A DNA stretch of 14,047 nt from an uncultured Oscillospiraceae bacterium (GCA_910587335.1 CAJUMG010000029.1:1-14047), one strand, 5' to 3'; shown: positions 6,557 to 13,364, numbered from the stretch's first letter. Made by a program: numbers and translations. Notes: generated from the sequence alone by a model not told the origin.

Positions 6557-7057
6557 ATGAGCGATAGAGAAAAGGGGAGAATTTGGCCCCGGATTTTTTT
6601 TCCGCCGGTGTTGGCGCTGGCGATCATCTGGAGCGGCAGTATCTGTGCCCATGCTCTTTTGGCCAGCCGCGGCGGACCAAAGGCAAAGGAAATGATCCTG
6701 CAAACCGGAGAAGAGATTCGCTCCGCCAATCAGCTGCTTTTTGAGAAGCGCACCTACCAGATTTTCTATAATTATTCCATCGCCTTTTTGGATAGCGCCA
6801 TCGCCTTTGATTTTTTCCCCAATTACGATGCCGGCGGCCTGTGGAATTTCATCCAGCATCTGCCGCAGGATGTGCAGGTGGAAAAAATCTGGTTTTCCTA
6901 TAATGCCGTTAGCTTTTTTATCTCTTCTGACTCTCCCCAACAGCTGCTGATGCTTTTAGAATATTTACAAAACTGTGAACAATATTCGGCTGTTTTTTTC
7001 TATCCGGACACCTTGTCCGACGCACCCTTTGCCGGAGAATTCTGTTGTTATTTTTAG
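6557..7057 (+). CDS. Small membrane-anchored protein with PilN-like architecture
   Basis: I do not recognise this 166-residue protein by name. It has one N-terminal membrane segment (about residues 10-32) after a basic cytoplasmic tip, then a helical, charged stretch (about 38-60) and a small alpha/beta domain to the end. The order of elements (LWNFIQHLPQDVQVEKIWFS, a strand FFISSD, a helix QQLLMLLEYLQNCEQYSAV, a final strand VFFYP) resembles the PilN/PilO type IV pilus platform proteins, which have TM, helix and ferredoxin-like fold with a LP.dv....i pattern. That link is inference from pattern alone. ATG 6557 is preceded by GGAGGGGGAG (6541-6550), 28 bases after the rsmE stop, so it belongs to the prmA operon. 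No other pilus gene is nearby. Confidence 0.7.
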   Translation: MSDREKGRIWPRIFFPPVLALAIIWSGSICAHALLASRGGPKAKEMILQTGEEIRSANQLLFEKRTYQIFYNYSIAFLDSAIAFDFFPNYDAGGLWNFIQHLPQDVQVEKIWFSYNAVSFFISSDSPQQLLMLLEYLQNCEQYSAVFFYPDTLSDAPFAGEFCCYF

Positions 7058-7080
7058 CTGATTGCCCAATAAAAAAGCAA

Positions 7081-7119
7081 AAAATCCCGCCCTTTTTGAC
7101 AAAAAAAGAGCGGGATTTT
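7081..7119 (+). terminator. Intrinsic terminator of the prmA operon
   Basis: AAAATCCCGC (7081-7090) pairs perfectly with GCGGGATTTT (7110-7119), and an inner CTTTTT/AAAAAG extends the stem. The T-rich 3' arm is partly used as the U-tract. It starts 24 bases after the stop of the PilN-like gene. Confidence 0.7.
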
Positions 7120-7151
7120 ACATTCCGTAATACTTTGAAAAATAATTTTGG

Positions 7152-7291
7152 ATTTCCACATTTTTCACATCGTTTTCAACAATTCACAAAAGCAAAGAAG
7201 GGTTTTCCACAGAAAAAACCATAAAAAATCGGAAAATCAGGTGTTTTCCCCACCAAATGGAAAAGAATCGTGTGGAAAGTTCAGTGGATAA
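7152..7291. other. Cluster of DnaA-box-like 9-mers
   Basis: Two 9-mers fit TTWTNCACA exactly: TTTTTCACA (7161-7169) and TTTTCCACA (7203-7211). Single-mismatch copies occur at 7152-7160 (ATTTCCACA), 7173-7181 (TTTTCAACA), 7244-7252 (TTTTCCCCA), and on the minus strand at 7271-7279 (CTTTCCACA) and 7283-7291 (TTATCCACT). The DNA is AT-rich and gene-free. It could be a DnaA-binding locus or, less likely given the absence of dnaA, an origin. Confidence 0.4.
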
Positions 7292-7306
7292 GGTGGAATT
7301 TTGGGC

Positions 7307-7334
7307 AAAAAAAATCGCAGGCAACGGGCCTGCG
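7307..7334 (-). terminator. Strong minus-strand intrinsic terminator
   Basis: On the minus strand CGCAGGC (7334-7328) pairs with GCCTGCG (7322-7316) around five bases and is followed by ATTTTTTTT (7315-7307). It lies over 200 bases past the tadA stop, so it either catches read-through or ends a separate small RNA. Confidence 0.8.
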
Positions 7335-7406
7335 GGCAAATAAAAAAAGAAAAATTGATGATAAAGGAGGGGGGATTGACCGGAAACAGTACAATACAGT
7401 TTCCTG
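7307..7406 (-). ncRNA. Candidate small RNA with C-rich, SD-complementary segment
   Basis: On the minus strand an extended -10 box, TGGTATAAT (7421-7413), predicts a start near 7406, and a strong terminator ends at 7307, giving a transcript of about 100 bases. Within it are a 5' hairpin (GGAAAC at 7404-7399 side with GTTTCC at 7387-7382, plus inner pairs), a single-stranded-looking CCCCCCTCCTTT (7374-7363) and the terminator. The C-rich stretch is complementary to Shine-Dalgarno sequences, as in several known Gram-positive small RNAs. No Rfam family was recognised. No convincing -35 lies at 17 bases. Confidence 0.4.
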
Positions 7407-7453
7407 AGGCTTATTATACCATAAGACGGGAAAGAATGGTGAACAAATTATGA
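7376..7453 (+). CDS. Possible 25-residue small ORF (TTG start)
   Basis: A perfect ribosome site, AAAGGAGG (7363-7370), lies five bases before TTG 7376, which opens a 25-codon frame beginning MTGNSTIQFPEAYYTI and ending in TGA 7451-7453. The peptide has a basic C-terminal half. No plus-strand promoter was seen. It occupies the same DNA as the candidate minus-strand small RNA, so the two readings compete: the same run looks like a ribosome site on one strand and an anti-SD segment on the other. Confidence 0.25.
   Translation: MTGNSTIQFPEAYYTIRRERMVNKL
7413..7421 (-). promoter_or_regulatory. Extended -10 promoter element
   Basis: On the minus strand TGGTATAAT is a perfect TGnTATAAT extended -10 box. 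It points toward the terminator at 7334-7307. The nearest -35-like hexamer, TTCACC, is 19 bases upstream, longer than optimal. Confidence 0.5.
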
Positions 7454-7510
7454 ACAACCTTCCTTTTTCGGAAGAAAAATGCAGAAAAATTGTAAGATCC
7501 TTCCAAGATG

Positions 7511-7536
7511 AAAAATCGCCCTGTCTAACTGGGACG
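7511..7536 (-). terminator. Weak terminator after tadA
   Basis: On the minus strand CGTCCC (7536-7531) pairs with GGGCG (7521-7517) with one bulge and is followed by ATTTTT (7516-7511). A second short A/T-heavy hairpin (AAAGGG/CCCTTT) overlaps the tadA stop codon. Confidence 0.4.
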
Positions 7537-7548
7537 AGCAAAAGGGTT

Positions 7549-8013
7549 TTACCCTTTTTTTCTTAGTCGGGCAAAAAAATCATGCAGTAAAGCCACACAT
7601 TCTGCGGCCAAAACGCCCCCTTCGTAATCCGGACGGACACCGTAGGGCAAATCGAATAGACGCAGTATGCCGCAGACTGCCCCTTCCCTTGGGTCCGCCG
7701 CGCCATAGAATACCCGGCTAATCCGGCTGTTGATGATGGCACCGGCACACATGGCGCAGGGCTCCAGCGTCACATATAAATCGCAGCCGGAAAGCCTCCA
7801 GTCCCCACAGCGGCGGCAGGCTTCCTCAATGGCCAGGACCTCCGCATGGGCCAGAGCACTGTGGCGGCTCTGGCGCAGGTTGTATCCGCGCCCCAGCACC
7901 TCGCCCTGCCGGATGACCACCGCGCCCACCGGAATTTCGTCCAGCTGCGCCGCCAGCTTTGCCTGCTCCAACGCCAGGCGCATATATCTTTCGTGGATGG
8001 ATTCTCTTCTCAT
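7549..8013 (-). CDS. tadA: tRNA-specific adenosine-34 deaminase
   Basis: TadA converts A34 to inosine in tRNA-Arg(ACG), using a zinc-bound water. This 154-residue protein shows the cytidine/deoxycytidylate deaminase signature: zinc ligand and proton shuttle HAE (56-58) and PCAMC (85-89), plus GAVVIRQGEVLGRGYN and the family C-terminal FGAADP-like YGAADPREGAVCG. I chose ATG 8013 because GAGGG precedes it by about five bases; the in-frame ATG at 8100 lies inside the protease gene. Its ATG overlaps the protease stop codon as ATGA, so translation is coupled. In many Firmicutes the SRP RNA and dnaX follow tadA; here neither does. Confidence 0.93.
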   Translation of the reverse strand: MRRESIHERYMRLALEQAKLAAQLDEIPVGAVVIRQGEVLGRGYNLRQSRHSALAHAEVLAIEEACRRCGDWRLSGCDLYVTLEPCAMCAGAIINSRISRVFYGAADPREGAVCGILRLFDLPYGVRPDYEGGVLAAECVALLHDFFARLRKKG

Positions 8014-9044
8014 GCAACCCTCACAAAGTTTTGCAGCATAAAATACAAAATGGCTAACAGCCCGATGATCATGGTGGCAGAGGAGAAGAATACCCCGCAC
8101 TTTTTCCCCATCCGCATCCAGGTTCGGGCCGGATACAGTTTAAAGGAACCATGAGCCCGCAAAATCAAAAATAAAAGCGCCGCTGTCCCGGTAAAAATCC
8201 AAAATACAATATAGATCAGATTCACAACAATCAACGTTTCCTCGGTCATATTGGACATAAAGATGCTCATAATACCAGCGGATAGATTGATGCAGGCGTG
8301 CAGCACCATGGAAATCCGCAAAGAGCCGGTTCGCAGAACCAGATAGCCAAACCAAAGACCCAGCAAAAACGCATAGGGCGCCTGAATCATGTTGAGATGG
8401 AACAGGCCGAATAGCAAAGCGGAAACCAATAGGGCAAAGCTGTCCCCAAACCGCCGGAGCGACTGCATGAGAATGCCGCGGAAGGCAATTTCCTCAAAGA
8501 TGGGCGGCAGCACCGCCAGCAAAATAAAGTATAAAACCAGCCCCGGTACCGTCACCGGAACGGCAATGTCGCTGGTCACCGGCTGATAGCCGGACAGCGA
8601 GAGAATCAGCGATAAAATCGAGGTGAGAATCGACCCGATCACCGAAAAGGCAAAGGAGGTGGGTATGCTTAAAAGAACCGTTCCCACCGGCACCGGACGA
8701 AAGGGTACCGCCGTTTTCCAGGGCATCTTTAAAAACAGCAGATAAGCGCCAAAGGCCACCGTAAAGGACAGAATGTAAACGGTCATGTTTAAAAAGTAAT
8801 AGGCAACCTCCGAATTGCCAAACAGCGGCCGCCCGGTAAGCTGATAGAGCAGCTGGGTCAAAAAGCTAAAGAGTTGACCGGCAGCCAGATTCACCGCAAA
8901 ATACAGAATAATGGCAATGCCAAAATAAAGAGAGGACTGCTGTAAACGGCGTTTTTCCTGTAAATACGCAGGGTTGACAGCGGGCCAGGCAGGGGGCATG
9001 TAAGGATTCTGCGGTCCAGTGGGGGGCGTTTGATAGGGGATCAT
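8010..9044 (-). CDS. CPBP family intramembrane metalloprotease
   Basis: This is a 344-residue multi-pass membrane protein of the CPBP (CAAX protease and bacteriocin-processing, formerly Abi) family. The catalytic motifs are present: EEIAFRG (E184, E185, R189), FGLFHLN (H216) and HACINLSAG (H249, N253). About eight membrane segments are visible. The first 25 residues are rich in Pro, Tyr and Gln and probably form a flexible cytoplasmic tail. Members process peptides or prenylated proteins, or confer bacteriocin self-immunity; the substrate is unknown and no bacteriocin gene is near. ATG 9044 is preceded by AGGAGG 10 bases away. Its stop overlaps the tadA start. Confidence 0.9.
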   Translation of the reverse strand: MIPYQTPPTGPQNPYMPPAWPAVNPAYLQEKRRLQQSSLYFGIAIILYFAVNLAAGQLFSFLTQLLYQLTGRPLFGNSEVAYYFLNMTVYILSFTVAFGAYLLFLKMPWKTAVPFRPVPVGTVLLSIPTSFAFSVIGSILTSILSLILSLSGYQPVTSDIAVPVTVPGLVLYFILLAVLPPIFEEIAFRGILMQSLRRFGDSFALLVSALLFGLFHLNMIQAPYAFLLGLWFGYLVLRTGSLRISMVLHACINLSAGIMSIFMSNMTEETLIVVNLIYIVFWIFTGTAALLFLILRAHGSFKLYPARTWMRMGKKCGVFFSSATMIIGLLAILYFMLQNFVRVA

Positions 9045-9221
9045 AGATGCGGTTCCTCCTTCTATTGGTAAGCTGTCAAAAACAGACCATAAAATCTCAT
9101 TTGCTTTCGTATAAAAAATAAACCTTCAGTCAAAAGAAAATGTGACAGCTGCCAAATGATCATTATGCCATATATGCGATAGAATAGACAGCCTGAAAAG
9201 GCGACTATAAAATCAATTATT

Positions 9222-9250
9222 ATTATACCATATTTCGACATATAATACAA
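9222..9250 (-). promoter_or_regulatory. Promoter of the CPBP-tadA operon
   Basis: On the minus strand TTGTAT (9250-9245) and TATAAT (9227-9222) are separated by exactly 17 bases, and TGG before the -10 makes it extended. The start near 9215 gives a long leader of about 170 bases, which contains the inverted repeat AGCTGTC (9071-9077) / GACAGCT (9144-9150) but no riboswitch that I recognise. Confidence 0.75.
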
Positions 9251-9353
9251 AAAAGCAGGGATGAATCTGCCGCCTGCCGAGGACAAGCTTTTGCACCCGC
9301 AGGACAGTGCGCGGGAAATGGCCTGTTTTTTTCTTTTCTTCCACTTTAAAATA

Positions 9354-9362
9354 TGCTATAAT
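9354..9362 (+). promoter_or_regulatory. Extended -10 promoter of the nudix-trkH operon
   Basis: TGCTATAAT is a perfect extended -10 element. The -35 region (T-rich, near 9334) is poor, as extended -10 promoters tolerate. Transcription would start near 9369, about 75 bases before the GTG start. The rest of 9251-9353 shows nothing I can assign. Confidence 0.65.
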
Positions 9363-9444
9363 GCATTTCATATGCTGCATTTGTTAGATCTTGCCGCTTT
9401 CGCTTACAGCAGGCGAAATATCGAGCAAAAAAGGAGGTTCTCCT

Positions 9445-9861
9445 GTGAAACGGGAAAAATCCTGCGGTGCGCTGGTCTACCGCGTTACCTCAAACGGCCA
9501 GAAGGAACTTTTATTTATCAAGCATCGGCACGGAGCCCATTGGTCCTTTCCCAAGGGACATATGGAGGAAGGGGAAAACGAGGTGCAGACCGCCCTGCGG
9601 GAGGTAAAGGAAGAAACCGGATTGGATATCGATCTGGAGGGAAACTTTCGCCAGAGCGTGGAATACTACCCCAAGCCCAATGTAAAAAAACAGGTGGTTT
9701 ACTTTCTGGGCCACGCCAAAAGCGACCATGTGGTCCGGCAGGTGGAGGAAATCGACGAAACCCGCTGGATTCCCTTGGAGCAGGCCCACACCTGGGTGAC
9801 CTTTCGCAACGATAAAAATTTGATCAACAAGGCAAAAAAAATTCTACAGCCCAAGGAATAG
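9445..9861 (+). CDS. Nudix hydrolase (MutT/Ap4A hydrolase-like)
   Basis: This 138-residue single-domain protein has a perfect Nudix box, with G38, E44, R52-E53, E56-E57 and G59 in GHMEEGENEVQTALREVKEE and the next residues. It cleaves nucleoside diphosphates linked to another moiety; the sequence around the box (KHRHGAHWSFPKG, then REVKEETGL) and VYFLGHA resemble bacterial diadenosine polyphosphate hydrolases, but the substrate is not proven. I chose GTG 9445, preceded by AAGGAGG (9431-9437) with seven bases spacing; an in-frame ATG at 9391 lacks such a site. It is followed by the TrkH-type gene 18 bases on. Confidence 0.88.
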   Translation: MKREKSCGALVYRVTSNGQKELLFIKHRHGAHWSFPKGHMEEGENEVQTALREVKEETGLDIDLEGNFRQSVEYYPKPNVKKQVVYFLGHAKSDHVVRQVEEIDETRWIPLEQAHTWVTFRNDKNLINKAKKILQPKE

Positions 9862-9879
9862 ACGCATGATAGGGAAAGG

Positions 9880-11253
9880 ATGTCCGGGTTTATGCCAAAA
9901 AAGCAGATTTCTTTGTCCTCCAGCCCCGCCAGAGTCATCGCCGGCAGCTTTTTAGGGGTGATTTTAACCGGCGCTTTGCTTTTATCGCTTCCCATATCCG
10001 CCAAAAACGGAAGTATCACAAATTTTTTCGACGCGCTTTTTACCGCAACCTCCGCCACCTGCGTTACCGGATTGGTGGTGGTGGATACCTATACCCACTG
10101 GAGTTATTTTGGCCAGGGGGTCATCCTGGCGCTGATTCAGATTGGCGGCCTGGGCCTGGTGACCCTGACGCTGTTTTTTAACCTGCTGATCCGCCGGCGG
10201 CTGGGTTTTCGGACCTTGCAGCTGGCACAGGAATCCACCAGCGCCAGCAATTTTGAGGATGCCCCCCGGCTGCTGCGGGGCATTGTCGGCATGTCCCTGG
10301 CGGTGGAGGGGATCGGCGCGGTTTTGCTGCTGCCCGCCTTCCTGCCCCGGTATGGAACGCAGGGGATTTTTATCTCGATTTTTACCTCGATCTCCGCCTT
10401 TTGCAACGCGGGCTTTGACCTGTTGGGCCGGGAGGGCGCCTATTCTTCCCTGACCCATTATAACGGCAGCTATGTGCTTTTGGTGGTCGCGGCCTTGATC
10501 ATCATCGGCGGCCTGGGCTTTATGGTGCTGTTCGACCTGCTGGGCCTGCGCAAAACCAAAAAACTCAGCTTCCACAGCCGGGTGGTGCTGATCTGTACCG
10601 CCTGTCTGCTTTTGGTGGGGACGGTCGGCTTTGCAGCGCTGGAATGGAATAACCCCGCTACCATGGGGGAGCTTCCGTTTTGGCAAAAGCTGAACGCCGC
10701 CTTTTTCCAGTCGGTTTCCACCCGCACCGCCGGGTTTAACAGCGTCGACTTTGGCTCGATGAACGAGGTCAGCAAGATTTTGTCCATTGGGCTTATGTTT
10801 ATCGGTGCGGCGCCCGGCTCCACCGGCGGCGGTATTAAGGTGACCACCGTTGTGGTGGTGCTGATGACCGCGGTTTCGGTGGCCTGGGGATATGAGGATA
10901 CGGTGATCATGAAGCACAAAATCAAGCGGCAGATGGTCAATAAGGCCCTGACCGTGGTACTGACCGGTTTTCTGCTGATCCTGCTGGTCAGCGGGGTAAT
11001 GGTCTATACCACCCACAGCGGTACGGCGGTTTCCGCCATAGACGCTTTGTTCGAGGCCACCTCCGCCTTTGCCACCGTGGGCCTCTCCGCAGGGATCACC
11101 GGCATCGCCAACCTTCCCTCCAAGCTGCTTTTGATCGTCACTATGTTTGTGGGCCGTATCGGCCCGGTCGCTTTCCTGCTGTCGCTGACCGCGGGGGCCG
11201 GCAAGGTCAACAAAAAACAGGTGATGCCCGAGGGACAGATTCAGGTGGGATAA
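9880..11253 (+). CDS. TrkH/KtrB family potassium uptake protein
   Basis: This 457-residue membrane protein is the pore subunit of a Ktr/Trk potassium uptake system. The four pore-loop filter segments are visible: TSATCVTG (57-64), SAFCNAGF (172-179), TRTAGF (281-286) and SAFATVGL (395-402). The conserved GSTGGGIKVTT (313-323) and about eight main membrane helices are also present. Size fits KtrB rather than the longer TrkH. It needs a cytoplasmic RCK-type partner (KtrA/TrkA), which is not next to it. The start is either ATG 9880 or ATG 9892; AGGGA and AAGGA give ribosome sites of poor spacing for each, so this is uncertain. It probably sits in one transcript with the Nudix gene and the GNAT gene. 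Confidence 0.93.
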   Translation: MSGFMPKKQISLSSSPARVIAGSFLGVILTGALLLSLPISAKNGSITNFFDALFTATSATCVTGLVVVDTYTHWSYFGQGVILALIQIGGLGLVTLTLFFNLLIRRRLGFRTLQLAQESTSASNFEDAPRLLRGIVGMSLAVEGIGAVLLLPAFLPRYGTQGIFISIFTSISAFCNAGFDLLGREGAYSSLTHYNGSYVLLVVAALIIIGGLGFMVLFDLLGLRKTKKLSFHSRVVLICTACLLLVGTVGFAALEWNNPATMGELPFWQKLNAAFFQSVSTRTAGFNSVDFGSMNEVSKILSIGLMFIGAAPGSTGGGIKVTTVVVVLMTAVSVAWGYEDTVIMKHKIKRQMVNKALTVVLTGFLLILLVSGVMVYTTHSGTAVSAIDALFEATSAFATVGLSAGITGIANLPSKLLLIVTMFVGRIGPVAFLLSLTAGAGKVNKKQVMPEGQIQVG

Positions 11254-11283
11254 AAACGCTCGATAAAAAAGGAGGAAGCAACT

Positions 11284-11769
11284 ATGCAGATTCGACACAC
11301 CAAACCGGAGGATATCCCCGCAGTACTGGCCCTTTACGAGGATGCCCGCCGCTTTATGGCCCAAAACGGTAACCCCAACCAGTGGATAGGCGGCTATCCC
11401 GGCCGGGATCAGCTGGAGGCGGATCTGGCCGCCGGTGGCAGCTATGTCTGCACCGACGGGGACAAAATCGTCGGAACCTTCTTTTTTATCGTGGGGGAAG
11501 AGCCCGCCTACCGCCGGATTGAAGACGGCCGGTGGCTCAACGACCGGCCCTACGGTGTGGTGCATCGGATCACCGCAGCTTCCGGCACCCGGGGGATCGC
11601 TTCCTTCTGCCTGGATTGGTGCTTCTCCCGGTGGGACAATATCCGAATCGACACCCACCGGGATAATATCCCCATGCAAAGGGCGCTGGCCAAAAACGGC
11701 TATCAGCGGTGCGGAACCATCTATCTGGCCGACGGCTCTGCCCGCATCGCCTTTCAAAAAGAGCGGTAG
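11284..11769 (+). CDS. GNAT family N-acetyltransferase
   Basis: This is a 161-residue single-domain GNAT protein. It starts with the usual beta strand and helix (MQIRHTKPEDIPAVLALYEDAR), has the central strand VGTFFFIVGEEP, a VHRITAASGTRGIASFCLDW region that stands where the acetyl-CoA loop lies (the usual R/QxxGxG is degenerate), and the C-terminal IRIDTHRDNIPMQRALAKNGYQRCGTIYL typical of the family. Substrate unknown. ATG 11284 has AAGGAGG (11269-11275) eight bases upstream. The gap of 30 bases to the potassium transporter suggests co-transcription, and the terminator at 11825-11853 ends the unit. Confidence 0.85.
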   Translation: MQIRHTKPEDIPAVLALYEDARRFMAQNGNPNQWIGGYPGRDQLEADLAAGGSYVCTDGDKIVGTFFFIVGEEPAYRRIEDGRWLNDRPYGVVHRITAASGTRGIASFCLDWCFSRWDNIRIDTHRDNIPMQRALAKNGYQRCGTIYLADGSARIAFQKER

Positions 11770-11824
11770 GACGGTCAAAAAAGGGAGAAGCGGGGAAAGC
11801 AGCCTCCCGGTGAGAAGTTTTGAA

Positions 11825-11853
11825 CCCTCCGGCAAAAGCCGGGGGGATTTTTT
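11825..11853 (+). terminator. Strong intrinsic terminator after the GNAT gene
   Basis: CCCTCCGGC (11825-11833) pairs with GCCGGGGGG (11838-11846), with one U-G wobble and an AAAA loop, and is followed by ATTTTTT. Confidence 0.9.
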
Positions 11854-11943
11854 ATGAGAGCAGGACCGGCGGCCATGAATTTATACAAAACAATCCCATC
11901 CCTTTGCTGAAGGGAGAATAAGATTGCACAAAAAACATACAAA

Positions 11944-11961
11944 AATGAATATTATTTCATT
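11944..11961 (+). promoter_or_regulatory. Putative ArgR operator (ARG box)
   Basis: TGAAT (11946-11950), four A/T bases and TTTCA (11955-11959) fit the ARG box wnTGAATwwwwATTCAnw with one mismatch. It lies just upstream of the argG -35, so it would suit arginine-dependent repression by ArgR/AhrC. The AT-rich setting lowers its weight. Confidence 0.45.
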
Positions 11962-11967
11962 TTATAG

Positions 11968-11995
11968 TTGATTTTATGCAAGATATGTGTATAAT
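11968..11995 (+). promoter_or_regulatory. argG promoter
   Basis: TTGATT (11968-11973) and TATAAT (11990-11995) are 16 bases apart. The start near 12002 gives a leader of about 45 bases with AAGGAG (12035-12040) before ATG 12049. Confidence 0.7.
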
Positions 11996-12048
11996 TATAA
12001 AAAAGCGATTTATAAATACACAGAAAATGCATAAAAGGAGAATGGAAG

Positions 12049-13272
12049 ATGAAACAATATAAAAAAATCGTGCTGGCCTATTCCGGGGGACTGGATACCT
12101 CGGTGATCATCCCTTGGCTCAAGGAGCATTATGATGACTGCGAGGTTGTGGCGGTCGCGGCGGACGTGGGGCAGGGAACCGAGCTGTCGGGTCTGGAGGA
12201 AAAGGCGGTAAAGACCGGCGCCTCTAAGCTGTATATTTTGGATATGCAGGAAGAATTTGTAAATGATTATATCATCCCCACTATGCAGGCTGGCGCGGTG
12301 TATGAGAATAAGTATCTGTTGGGGACCTCCTTCGCCCGGCCGATCATCGCCAAAAAGATTGTGGAAATCGCCAAGAAGGAGGGGGCGGACGCCATCGCCC
12401 ACGGCTGTACCGGCAAGGGCAACGACCAGGTCCGGTTTGAGCTGGCCATCAAGGCCTTTGCACCCAATATGCCCATCATCGCGCCCTGGCGGACCTGGGA
12501 GCTGAAAAGCCGGGACGATGAGATCGACTACGCCCAGAAAAAGGGAATCCCGTTAAATGTCAGCCGGGAGACCAGCTATTCCAAGGACAAAAACCTGTGG
12601 CACCTGTCCCACGAGGGGTTGGATCTGGAGGATCCCGCCAACGAGCCGAACTATGATGCCATCCTGGAGATGGGCGTGTCCCCTGAAAAAGCTCCGGACC
12701 AGCCCACCTATCTGACCCTGGACTTTGAAAAGGGGGTCCCCGTGGCGTTAGACGGACAGAAGAAAACCGCCCTGGAGATCATCACCGAGCTTAACCAGAT
12801 CGGCGGCGCCAACGGCATCGGCCTAATCGACATGGTGGAAAACCGGCTGGTGGGAATGAAGTCCAGGGGTGTGTACGAAACCCCCGGCGGCACCATCCTC
12901 TATACAGCCCATGAGCTGCTGGAAACCCTCTGCCTGGATCGGGACACCCAGCATTATAAACAGCAGGTGGCGCTCAAGTTCGCCGAGCTGGTCTATTACG
13001 GACAGTGGTTCACCCCCCTGCGGGAGGCGCTTTCCGCCTTTGTCAGCACCACCCAAAGGACCGTAACCGGCCAGGTGAAGCTCAAGCTCTACAAAGGCAA
13101 CATCATCCCCGCCGGAATGACCAGCCCCTATACCCTGTATTCCGAGCAGATCGCCACCTTTGGCGAGGACGAGGTCTATGACCAGATGGATTCCCAGGGC
13201 TTTATCAATCTGTTCGGCCTGCCCATTAAGGTCAAAGCGATGTTGGATGAAGCATTGGGCAAATCCCTTTAA
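12049..13272 (+). CDS. argG: Argininosuccinate synthase
   Basis: ArgG joins citrulline and aspartate with ATP to argininosuccinate, the step before ArgH in arginine biosynthesis. The 407-residue length is normal. The N-terminal ATP pyrophosphatase domain has the PP-loop SGGLDTS (12-18); further signatures are HGCTGKGNDQVRFE (118-131, substrate binding), APWRTW (145-150) and TSYSKDKNLWHLSHEG (175-190). ATG 12049 has AAGGAG eight bases upstream. It is followed by argH 92 bases downstream, with its own promoter elements in front (TATAAT and ARG-box-like site). Confidence 0.98.
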   Translation: MKQYKKIVLAYSGGLDTSVIIPWLKEHYDDCEVVAVAADVGQGTELSGLEEKAVKTGASKLYILDMQEEFVNDYIIPTMQAGAVYENKYLLGTSFARPIIAKKIVEIAKKEGADAIAHGCTGKGNDQVRFELAIKAFAPNMPIIAPWRTWELKSRDDEIDYAQKKGIPLNVSRETSYSKDKNLWHLSHEGLDLEDPANEPNYDAILEMGVSPEKAPDQPTYLTLDFEKGVPVALDGQKKTALEIITELNQIGGANGIGLIDMVENRLVGMKSRGVYETPGGTILYTAHELLETLCLDRDTQHYKQQVALKFAELVYYGQWFTPLREALSAFVSTTQRTVTGQVKLKLYKGNIIPAGMTSPYTLYSEQIATFGEDEVYDQMDSQGFINLFGLPIKVKAMLDEALGKSL

Positions 13273-13284
13273 TTGTGGTACAAT
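13255..13284 (+). promoter_or_regulatory. Possible internal promoter and leader before argH
   Basis: TTGGGC (13255-13260, inside the end of argG) and TACAAT (13279-13284), with TGG before it, are 18 bases apart. The leader after it has a stem with arms GGCGG-ATG and CAT-CCCGCC (about 13293-13322) with one bulge and no T-run. argH may therefore be expressed both with and without argG. Confidence 0.35.
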
Positions 13285-13364
13285 AAGACGGACGGCGGAT
13301 GACTTTTCATAAGCCATCCCGCCGGAGCGCTTAAAATGACTGCATTTTTAGGAGGAAACGGAGA

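Noticed and set aside
5911..6729. 272-codon minus-strand frame over rsmE
   Set aside because: Antisense shadow of rsmE with a Pro/Arg/His-rich composition, no ribosome site and no recognisable domain.
7121..7548. SRP RNA expected between tadA and dnaX in Firmicutes
   Set aside because: The conserved GGTCAGGTCCGGAAGGAAGC core is absent, and dnaX does not follow.
9071..9150. Inverted repeat AGCTGTC/GACAGCT as a riboswitch in the CPBP leader
   Set aside because: Only seven bases long with a 66-base loop in AT-rich DNA; it fits no known riboswitch.
9062..9286. 74-codon hydrophobic minus-strand frame upstream of the CPBP gene
   Set aside because: It spans the promoter at 9222-9250 and the AT-rich leader, and no ribosome site precedes it; random AT-rich DNA encodes hydrophobic strings.
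9982..11835. 617-codon open frame on the minus strand across the TrkH and GNAT genes
   Set aside because: It lies antisense to two genes with clear family motifs; its Gly/His/Gln-rich low-complexity translation has no domain and is what GC-rich codons give on the opposite strand.
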